NCBI GenBank assembly: GCA_049999725.1
Contig: JBNGIS010018065.1
Location: 1 to 25,908 of the forward strand
Length of the DNA: 25,908 nucleotides
Direction of reading: 5' to 3'
DNA from: Haplomitrium mnioides
Taxonomy: Eukaryota; Marchantiophyta; Haplomitriopsida; Calobryales
The notes beneath the pieces were generated by a model. It was not told where the DNA came from. It made no database searches and saw nothing but the letters and a program-made list of their open reading frames with translations. The position numbers and the translations under genes are program-made. Every line of letters starts with the position of its first letter. Position 1 is the first letter of the stretch. Below are positions 18,635 through 25,908 of this stretch, piece by piece.

Positions 18635-19123
18635 TCATTGTATGAGAGAGTCAAGCTCCAAATTTATTGCTTTCTCCCATTGGGGCCAATTGGTCCTTGA
18701 TTGTGCTTCTCGTACAGATAAAGGATCAGGTGCATCTTTGTCTATTGCCTGTGATACATAGAATGCAAACAAATCATCTATAGTGGTCTGGGTTCTGTCC
18801 CATATTTGACCGATATAGGAATAGTCAATTGTTATTTCATCTTTGTCTGTTGCAACGTGTAATGATGTTGGTGATGTTGGCTTATTCTTTGAGCCTTTAG
18901 GTCTGCCACGCTTTGCTCTAGGCTGTATTTTAGTGGCAGGTGCGTCAATGTTTTGAAGTCGTGTTGGTGCATTGGCAACTTCAATATGTGATTTGGTTAT
19001 GCTAGCTACATTGTTAAATGCATCATACATTTTGATTAATGTTTGCTATAAATGGAAGAGTTGTCTGACTTTGGCATCAGATTGCCTGTTTCATTGGTTG
19101 AAGTCTAATAGCAAGTGTTGGTG
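18635..19123 (-). pseudogene. Copia B integrase-RT linker with AT-hook
   Basis: A 131-codon open stretch (18635-19030) and the decayed 90 bp before it. It contains RAKRGRPKGSKNK near 18880-18920, a basic AT-hook type motif often present in plant copia elements between integrase and RT, then EITIDYSYIGQIWDRTQTT, an acidic stretch, and WPQWEKAINLELDSLIQ leading into the RT. The AT-hook could bind minor-groove DNA and help integrase; that is inference. It ends with a TGA probably derived from CGA (LIQRQVFG in relatives). Confidence 0.78.
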
Positions 19124-19890
19124 TCATATTAAGTTGTCCTCAAGTTTTGGTTGTATAGCTTTGTCCTCTTGTGTTAGATGTGGAAAAGATTCTTCAAAGA
19201 ATTGACAGCCTACCAATCGATACATAAACACATCAGAGGTTGAAGGTTCAAGATATCGGATGATAGAAGGAGATTCAAAACCGTTATATATGCCCTTTTT
19301 ACGTTGTGGTCCCATCTTTGTTTGATGTGGTCCTAAGATTAGGACAAGTACGAGGCAGCCAAATATGCGTATATGTCATATATCTACTAAGATTCCCCCT
19401 GCAAGTTGGTGTGGGGGATTTTTATTAAATGCAGATGGTATGTAACGCAATAGAGATGTTGCATGCATGACTGCATGTCCCCAAGCAGTGGTGGGGAGGT
19501 TTGAATTCAGAAGTAGTGGTCTTGCTATGAGTTGTATTCTCTTAATAGAAGACTCTAAAATGCCATTTTGAAAGTATACATGTAGAACTATATATTGTAT
19601 GTCTATGCCGACAAATGTGCAGAATTCATCAAAAGTTTGTGAAGAGAATTTTCTGGCATTGTCCACTCTCAGATTTTTAATTGGATAATTAGGGAACTGT
19701 GTTGATAGTTTCAAGATTTGGGACAACAGTTTCCGGAAGACCATGTTTTTGGTTGTAAGAAGAGATACTTCTGACCATCAATGGTGATAAGGAAGTATCG
19801 GAACGGTCTTGAATGTGGATGAATAGGTCCACAGACATCAGTGTGGACTCTCTCGAGGAGTTGAGGAATCTTGATTGTTGTTTTGTCATG
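19124..19890 (-). pseudogene. Copia B integrase core and C-terminal domain (D,D35E intact)
   Basis: First catalytic Asp in RVHTDVCGPIHPHSRPF (near 19830-19850). After a frame change near 19740 the frame reads KLLSQILKLSTQFPNYPIK, LRVDNARKFSSQTF with the second Asp codon at 19661-19663, and QNGILESSIKRIQLIARPLL with the catalytic Glu codon at 19553-19555, exactly 35 residues later. AWGHAVMHATSLLRYIPSAF and KNPPHQLAG follow, then FGCLVLVLILGPHQTK and MGPQRKKGIYNGFESPSIIR, the copia GKGY-like C-terminal module. Stops at 19376-19378 and near 19124 interrupt a single frame. Integrase would insert the cDNA. Confidence 0.9.
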
Positions 19891-20090
19891 AGAAGGTGTA
19901 GTTCTCAATTTTCCTTGTGCGCATGCTAAGCATGGGTTATCCAATGGCAGTGGGTGCACGTTCTGTGGTATGCCTTTGCTATCCTTTTTAATACGATAGA
20001 ACATATCTTGGCCCGAATGCCCTAGGCAGTTGTGCCATGTGAGAGCTGTGGAGACCAGTTTTGTAGAGACATGATATGAGCATATTTGGT
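19891..20090 (-). pseudogene. Copia B GAG-pre-integrase HHCC zinc domain
   Basis: Minus strand: STALTWHNCLGHSGQDMFYR with two His, then NPCLACAQGKLRTTP with two Cys, the H-H-C-C zinc-binding domain at the N-terminus of copia integrases. All four zinc ligands are present. The frame here (with the first integrase block) differs from both the protease frame before it and the integrase frame after it. Confidence 0.8.
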
Positions 20091-20534
20091 AGTGTATAGT
20101 CCATGTGGTGATAGTGAGAAGGATTCACATATGTCAAAGCCTGTTGTTGTTGGAGTCAGAATAGGGAGCACTTCAGTGTCTTGAAAAAATCTAGTTTGAA
20201 TGTGAAAATCGTTTTGTCGTATATCTTGGAAATTGATGATGTTCCTAGTTGCTGCATGTGCATAAATTGCAGATTTGATATCCAGTCTAGTTCCATTCAG
20301 AAATAGTATGGTTGTTGGACCATGTTCTTCTTCAATTTGATTGTGGCCGATAATCACTGTCATAGACCTGGAAGAAGGTATGATCGATGAGAAGTATTTT
20401 TGGTCTTGTAATATGGTGTGCAAAGATCCAATGTCTACAATGCAGGTTATTTTAGATTCATTTTTCTGGTTTGACAGATGTGAATAAGTCATGTGACTTT
20501 CAAGATATAGATTGTACTGTGGATATTCATCCAT
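20022..20534 (-). pseudogene. Copia B aspartic protease
   Basis: A 170-codon open frame. KITCIVDIGSLHTILQDQKY holds the active site with DIG in place of the usual DSG/DSA, followed by YFSSI, a block like MTVIIGHNQIEEEHGPTTIL (GxxxxIEGxGxxxxxL in relatives), FLNGTRLDIKSAIYAHAATR and NIINFQDIRQNDFHIQT, all typical of copia proteases. It is one of the longest open frames in the window. The Ser-to-Ile change next to the catalytic Asp probably inactivates it. It shares its frame with the upstream zinc knuckle. Confidence 0.85.
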
Positions 20535-20624
20535 GTCTGTCAGTTCTAGTAAGTTGCCCTTTATCTCGTGGTTGTGGGGTTTGATGCTTTGCTGGTATAA
20601 TCATGCTAGGTGTGCGGGTACTCT

Positions 20625-20666
20625 ACAAGTGGGCTGGGTGTGGCCACGTGTGCCACATCGATTGCA
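20625..20666 (-). pseudogene. Copia B gag CCHC zinc knuckle
   Basis: Reads CNRCGTRGHTQPTC, a perfect C-x2-C-x4-H-x4-C nucleocapsid knuckle, which binds element RNA during packaging. It is out of frame with the gag body (21496-20783) and in frame with the protease, so a frameshift lies between about 20780 and 20670. Confidence 0.9.
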
Positions 20667-20782
20667 AGTTGTTTGAGGTTGGTGTGAATGAGAATGAGTT
20701 CGCCGGCCTCTATGAGATTGTTTGCCACCTCTATTGTTCCATGTGTGTTGTGAAGCGCATTCAATATGTGACATTTGTTATG

Positions 20783-21560
20783 TCAATCCATATTATTGCG
20801 AGTCGGAGGTTGACTAGTTGTCTGGCTGTTGGTGCTCCCTCTGAATCTAAAGTGTCCCCTTCCTCTACCTCTTGAGAGGTTTTTGTTTCTGGATCGGGGG
20901 TATAGCCCAGTCCTTGTAAAGTGTGATTGAGGGTTTTGTGAGGGAGCGGCAGACCCTGGGGGTCTCTTCTTCACATTTTCCATGAGGAGTAATTGATGTT
21001 TTTCAGCTAGTAGCATGTATACTATGAGTTCAGAGTATCGAGTGAATAGCATATTACGATATTGTAATGCTAAAATGAGATTTCTCATAAGAAAAGTGGA
21101 TAGAGTTTTCTCTATCTATTCTTCGTCAGTCACAGGGTGGCCACAGATTGCCAGTTGTGAGACAATGCAAAATAGTTTGTTGTTGTAATTTACTATGGAT
21201 ATATGGTCCTGAACTCAGAGATTAATCCAATCGTGTCTCGCTGCAAGGAGTGTTATACTTGTCAAATCGTCAAATCTGAGTTTCATTTCTTCTTACAACA
21301 GGTGAGGACTATTATAGTTCAGGTATTGTAGCCTCAAAGGTTCCACCAGGTGGTGTCGAATCAGAATGAAGGCTTTGGCTGCATCATAGGGGGTGATGTC
21401 ATTCCCTGTGTTGATTGTTTCACGGATACCCTTGGATGTCAAATGTGTTATGATGTCTAGTGACCATGACGAGTAGTTGGATCCATCCAATCTCAATGCC
21501 TAGAATTTCAGAGATTCTATAGATGCAATTTGCAGGTTTGTGCTCTGTTTTGTTGAGAAT
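20783..21560 (-). pseudogene. Copia B gag
   Basis: One minus-strand frame with a few stops. It starts at or before LRLDGSNYSSWSLDIITHL (21496), followed by AFILIRHHLVEPLRLQYLNY, then KLRFDDLTSITLLAARHDWI, VQDHISIVNYNNKLF, IEKTLSTF, LALQYRNMLFTRYSELIVYM and LLLAEKHQLLLMENVKKRPP. These are the plant copia gag blocks (LDGxNYxSW, FLRHHL, WxxLRxQDxxSVxxYN, FRxYSELI, LLLAEKHNELL). A basic RG-rich tail (SRGRGRGHFRFRGS) leads towards the zinc knuckle. Element C gag has the same blocks. Confidence 0.88.
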
Positions 21561-21599
21561 ACTTGTGAATGAAAGAGATGAACCAGATTGTCTGCTGAG

Positions 21600-22780
21600 T
21601 GCAGTTGTTGGGTCAGGGCTGCGATTGTCTGTACTTGGTACAGATAAGTGATCGATCTGAGTTTCAGTCGATCACAGACCTATGTACCTGTTTATGTTTT
21701 TTGCTTGAAGCGGAAAAATCAAAAAGTGAAATGAAAAATAGGAAAGAATTGATTAAATGCGAGCCAATCGGTATATACTATCGAGAAATGAAATAAGAAA
21801 TTGAGGTTGCTAATGATAAAAGAAATTGCCTTGTATAAGTATGTCTACTTCTTCTGATGTGCGTGTAGGTGTCCTTGTGTGAGCCTACTCCCCGATCGTT
21901 GTAGTGCCTCTCTGCAATATTGATTCTGTGAAGAAAGAAAGAGTAACAGTTGTAGGAATGGCCAGATAAGGGTTTGGCTTGTGGAGGTGATAGGGGTCAG
22001 TGTTTCTTGTTAGTCTAAGTTGCTTGTATTCTCTGTCAGAAGTATTTCATAATCAAAAAGTATGTCCCTTGAGAGGGATAAATTCGTTCAGAGAAAAGAA
22101 AAAGAATCAGTCAAAGATAATCAAAAGATGGGTGAGAAGATTGAGCCGCCAAGTTTTGGAACATAAAGTGAGAGATCCTTTAGTGGAAGGATGTAGTGTT
22201 GCCCTTCCATTGAATGTCGATATAGCTCTGTGTAGTCGCATGTATGAAGGTATCTTTCATCGAAAGTATCTTTGGCTGAGCTTTTGTTGCTACATGGACT
22301 AGTGAGTTGAACTTGTGTACAGACATGTGTAGCCTATGCCTTGCCTCTCCCTTGCTTAGATAGTGCTCCTGTCATGAGGGACAATATAGAACCAAAACAG
22401 TAGCAAGGTAATACCAAAAACTAAGAAGGGAAGAACAATGAGAAGGTGGTAAGCTTGGATGCTTATCCTTCAATGTTAGAAATAAACAAAAGAAGGTACG
22501 ATGAAAGAGTCTAGTATAGGGGTTTATATACTTTGATGTCGAAGAAGAATGGTTGTACACCCTGGTATTGTCTCCTATGCTGGATAGTTCCTAACAAAGA
22601 GAATAGAGAAGATAAGAGTCTCACAAAGAACCACAGGTTGAAATGGTGAAGAGAGATTGCAATGGAAACAGAATGAAAGAGGTAGACAACTTGAGCTTGT
22701 CCCCTAGGCGAGGAACAAAGAAAGACAAACAAGGAGGATACAATGTAGGTCGGCCTCGTACAAGCGTAGGATGTTGTGGT
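21600..22780. other. Upstream region of copia B, no gene recognised
   Basis: Expected place of the copia B leader and 5' LTR on the minus strand. I found no tRNA-type primer-binding site and no TG...CA ends that could be matched to a second LTR. A 28-nt hairpin (gtgatcga...tcgatcac, 21648-21675) lies about 150 bp upstream of the gag block. Open frames such as 22000-22302 plus have no recognisable domain. Confidence 0.4.
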
Positions 22781-22789
22781 ACGTTGCTA

Positions 22790-23095
22790 GAGTCAACGAG
22801 TAAAGAAGGCAGTAAACCAGCGTTGCGTGGATGTCATTGAATGGAGGGAAACAAAAGAAATAAAGGGTCACCCATGAGGTCGCAGTAGGGGGCGATGTCA
22901 TTGAGTAGAGAGCAAAAGGGTCTCTAAGCGAGCACCATGAAGTGTCACCAAACAGAAAGGCCAATATCCGCCAAGCAAGAAAAGGTAAAGGGTTCGCCGG
23001 ACATAGAACACAAGGTCGTCGAGTAAATGAGCCGAGCGTCGTCAAGCAGCAAAGCAAGAAATCACCAGGCAAAGCGAGGATTCGTTAAGTAGAGG
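22790..23095. repeat. Degenerate ~23-bp tandem array
   Basis: A motif close to gtcgccaag or gtcgtcgag recurs; its tc dinucleotide lies at about 22898, 22921, 22945, 22967, 22994, 23016, 23039, 23062 and 23082, spacings 20-27 bp, mean 23. Spacing becomes irregular below 22898. The region is more GC-rich than its surroundings. A 122-codon minus-strand open frame (22704-23072) covers it but has no recognisable domain and is probably a product of the repeat. Confidence 0.5.
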
Positions 23096-23099
23096 AGCA

Positions 23100-24750
23100 A
23101 GAAAATGCTAGACAAAACATTGAGCTGCGGCGAGGTCAAAGATGAGCAGTCGTTTGAACAACTGAGCTGAGGTTGCAAAGGTGAAGGCGCCCTAGTTCGT
23201 ACAGGAGGTGTTTCAAAAGGAAAGAAAGAAAAGAATGAATGAATGGGGAGAAAATGGTGAGAGGAACAAATAAAATAGAGGAAATGCTCGAGATGTATGT
23301 GTTAGAAAAAAAATAGATAAGAGAAAAAAAATATCACCGCACAAAATTGGGGAAAAAGTTGAGCACCGAGAGAAATAGAATGTGAGTACACAAAATGATG
23401 AGTACACGGGAGCTTCCTCAGGTGTTGGTATGGATGGAGCGCATGCAGAAAAAAAAATTTCTGTAGAATCCGTTGTGTTGATAACGTGTTATCGCATGAG
23501 CACCGCACACATACACACAGGAGTCTCCAAGACAAATGAGTAGAATAGATTGTGGATGACTACTTACATAGGGTATATATATGTCCCTATAACATATCCT
23601 ATATTTGGTTAATTATTATAAATTTTTTCTAATTTGTTTAGAAACTTTTTTCCGATTTACATTATTCGAGCATACTTCCAAAGATTGTACTCTTGCTATC
23701 TATTATAAATTTTTCTAATTTTTTAAATATATATTCAATATTGTTGCATCGTCTTTTGGGTGTGAGAACCAACGATAGTAAAAAGCCAAGGAAAGTATCA
23801 AAGCTTCTAAAATATTATTGCATGCAAGATCGGCATCTATCATGAAAAGTAGAATCAAATGACCTCTTGAAGTGAAAGCACATTGTATTTTTTAATTGAT
23901 CAAAAGCAATTGTATATAACAATTTGCTTGAAACAAAGAAGTTGAAAGAAAAGGTCTGTGAAAACAAAGGAAGATTGCCACCACAAAATATTCTCATTGA
24001 AGAGCAACAAGTCAAAGAGAATAGCAAATCAAACAAAATATAGATCACAACAGAAAGCACCTCAAAGAAGACCTAGTTGCGAATAAATTGAAGAAGCAAA
24101 CCGAAGAAGAGTTCAAAACCTAAAAATTTGAAAGAAGATATAGAATTGCAAGACTTATTGAGGAGCTACAAATGATAAGAAAGAACCATACAACAAAGTT
24201 CAAGTAGCTAGTGAGCAGCTCGATGAAGCCCTAAACTGGAGAAGAACATTCAAACACATCTTCTACTCAAAAAAAGCTTGAAATGTCGAGCACTAAAGAA
24301 TTTTCACCTTGTTCAATGGTCTAACAATGATCACACTAAGCATTCAAAAGATTGAATTGCTTGACAGAGAACATAATATAGCATTACTTAGAAATTGCAA
24401 GAGACTAGAGTACCTTATTGTGAAGAGTAAGTTTGAGCTGTTGTTGGATAAATAACCCAAAATTAAAGAAGAGAACACTTAAAACTCACACCTAAAAGTG
24501 AAGAAGTGCACTCCTGAAATAAATGGGGAAATAACTTACACTGAACATAGTTGAAGAAGACAATTGAGCAAAGAAGGCTCATTTATCAAGAAAATTGGAG
24601 TGTGTGCTCTCTTTTATTAGAACACACAACAACAATTGACAATTTGAAGACATGCAATTGAAGTATGTGAAGAAACCAAGAGAAATCTTAAAATCAGATT
24701 GCTGAATTGAGCCTTGATGATACTACATATGATTGATATATATAAATTTT
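23100..24750. other. No clear gene; possible decayed coding segment near 24300-24460
   Basis: Purine-rich to AT-rich sequence. On the plus strand near 24300-24450 a frame reads SIQKIELLDREHNIALLRNC and KRLEYLIVKSKFELLLDK, which looks like a coiled coil, and Lys/Glu-rich stretches occur from 23930 to 24180 in other frames. Stops are frequent and I recognise no family, so this may be composition only. Confidence 0.3.
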
Positions 24751-24753
24751 TTT

Positions 24754-24895
24754 TTTGTTGCTGCAAGTTGATGTTGATTCATCAATCTTCAATCAACAAT
24801 TATAACTTTGGAGTGTCTTAGCAATATATAAGACACCCCAAAGTTATAATTGTTGATTGAAGATTAATGAATCAACATCAACTTGCAGCAACAAA
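24754..24895. repeat. Near-perfect inverted repeat, 67-bp arms, 8-nt loop
   Basis: Arms 24754-24820 and 24829-24895 are complementary at 65 of 67 positions with an 8-nt loop. The mismatches pair 24783 with 24866 and 24812 with 24837. As plus-strand RNA both are C/A or A/C mismatches; as minus-strand RNA both become G-U wobbles, so a minus-strand transcript would fold without any mismatch. No target-site duplication is evident outside the arms, so a standard MITE is not supported. It lies about 200 bp upstream of the gag frame of copia C. Possible readings: a foldback element, a young hairpin small-RNA locus, or part of the copia C leader. Confidence 0.95.
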
Positions 24896-25092
24896 CAATA
24901 GAAACAAATCATTTTCGTATTCTATCTACAACAACTATATCAAGGAAGTCAACATTGACATCAAACTTGAATTATATTCAATACTTAAAATCACATACAT
25001 CAATTCAACTTTCATAAAAAAGGAAAAATTTCTTTGTAATTCTAGTACCATTTATTTCATATCTTGAGTATAGAAACTTTGAAGTCTGCATT

Positions 25093-25841
25093 ATGACAAA
25101 ACTAAAGAAAAGATTCAACACATTAACCATAGATGGAGAAAATTACCTCTCCTTGTTATTGGATGTCGCAGCCCATTTGGTCTCTAAAGAACTAGTGAAC
25201 ACTATACTTATTGATGAAAGGATCATTGCCCAATAGAAATCTCAAGCACTAGTCTTTCTAAGGCATCATTTGACTAATCCCCTTGATACCAAGTACCTCA
25301 ATGAGAGTAATCTCATAATTGTGTTGGAGAATCTCAAGAATAGGTTGAACCATACTAGGATAATTCACTTGCCAAATGCCAAACATGGCTAGGTTAATTT
25401 GAGAGTCCAAGATCTTACCTCCATTGCAAAATATAATAGTGAACATTTCAGGATTGCATCACAACTCACCATATAAGAATAACCAATTGGTGATAAGGAG
25501 CAAATAGAGAAGAATATATATATCCCTAGTTCCATCCCACAAAAATGATTCTATTAGCTCAGTACAGAAATATGAAATTTACAAGATATTCAAAGTTCAT
25601 AGCTCACTTGCTCTTAGCTAAAAAACATCAAGCATTGTCATTGAAGAACTCCAAGGTCAGACTACCATGCACATTACCCATAGCACAACCTTTTGAAACT
25701 CATTGCTCTATACCTAACTATAGTAGAGGCAGTTCCAATAGAAGAGCTAGATTTGCAAGTGGAAGACAAACTTCTATAAGAGGAAGATTTCCCACTTCAA
25801 GCAATGAACATGCATTCAAAACAGCCACTACTTTGAACTAG
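25093..25841 (+). pseudogene. Copia element C gag, cut by window end
   Basis: From the ATG at 25093 (MTKLKKRFNTLTIDGENYLS) the frame reads LLLDVAAHLVSKELVNTIL, ALVFLRHHLTNPLDTKYLNE, IVLENLKNRLNHTRIIHLP, LRVQDLTSIAKYNSEHFRIA and DKEQIEKN, with stops in place of Gln or Trp codons. Near 25540 the frame changes and goes on as LLAQYRNMKFTRYSKFIAHL, LLAKKHQALSLKNSKVRLP and a basic RG/Arg-rich tail, stopping at 25839-25841. The block order equals that of copia B gag. The zinc knuckle and pol would lie beyond the window. Capsid protein of a Ty1/copia element, not functional in this copy. Confidence 0.88.
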
Positions 25842-25908
25842 GAACCGCTACTGAGTTCCTGTTTCACTTGGCAATCGAAAATTTTTTTTCGAAGATTTGT
25901 CATTAAAA

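Larger units (their letters stand above)
17177..21560 (-). mobile_element. Copia element B: Ty1/copia from gag to reverse transcriptase
   Basis: On the minus strand: gag, CCHC zinc knuckle, protease, GAG-pre-integrase HHCC domain, integrase, linker with an AT-hook, and reverse transcriptase, the Ty1/copia order. The frame changes about three times in the gag-protease-integrase part, but from 19744 down to 17177 one frame is kept for about 2.57 kb, broken only by stop codons. Catalytic residues of integrase and RT are intact. RNase H, LTRs and primer-binding site were not found; the element stops near 17170 just after the RT. Element A and the gag of element C are relatives. Confidence 0.92.

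Noticed and set aside
22704-23072. 122-codon minus-strand frame with hydrophobic stretches (membrane protein?)
   Set aside because: Lies over the degenerate 23-bp array, no recognisable family, composition follows the repeat.
21600-23560. 5' LTR of copia B
   Set aside because: No primer-binding site, no TG...CA pair and no second copy on the other side to compare with.
24754-24895. Hairpin as a standard TIR-bearing MITE
   Set aside because: No target-site duplication next to the arms and no known terminal motif; left as an unexplained inverted repeat.

Overview
This is a stretch of plant nuclear DNA that is very largely decayed LTR retrotransposon. Plant origin rests on a Ty3/gypsy chromovirus primed by initiator tRNA-Met, plant-type Ty1/copia polyproteins, and a secreted bulb-type (GNA-like) lectin gene. 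The many old, stop-riddled and nested elements and the intronless single-domain lectin would fit a large, slowly purged genome such as a gymnosperm. That last step is inference; nothing here fixes the species.

Layout. 1-790: AT-rich, no gene. 790-1860: nested tandem repeats, a ~222-bp unit in three copies, the third carrying a 28-bp satellite of 16 units that has an 84-bp higher-order period. 1916-1925: a 10-N assembly gap flanked by the same 15-mer. 2190-4250: a less AT-rich island with the only plausible host gene, a bulb-type lectin on the minus strand (3048-3542) with a TATA box. 4300-4770: ~115-bp tandem repeats. 4870-7773: copia element A (minus), heavily decayed, from integrase to RNase H. 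7774-12630: a complete but dead Ty3/gypsy chromovirus (plus) with both LTRs, primer-binding site, TAAAT target-site duplication and C-terminal chromodomain. 12636-15150: mostly unidentified, with one degraded reading frame. 15160-16850: internal fragment of a second, related gypsy element (plus). 17177-21560: copia element B (minus), gag to reverse transcriptase, no RNase H and no LTR recognised. 21600-24750: no recognised gene, with a weak ~23-bp array. 24754-24895: a near-perfect 67-bp-arm hairpin. 25093-window end: gag of a third copia element C (plus), cut by the window edge.

Most unusual observation: copia B carries 14 in-frame tandem repeats around a Gly-Pro-x-Val motif inside its reverse transcriptase, between the AYLYG block and the YGLKQSGR block, where other copia enzymes have a short loop. 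The units are 12 or 16 residues long, and the whole integrase-to-RT stretch stays in one frame. Element A, far more decayed, has the same kind of insertion at the same point, so it looks like an inherited feature of this copia family rather than an accident of one copy.
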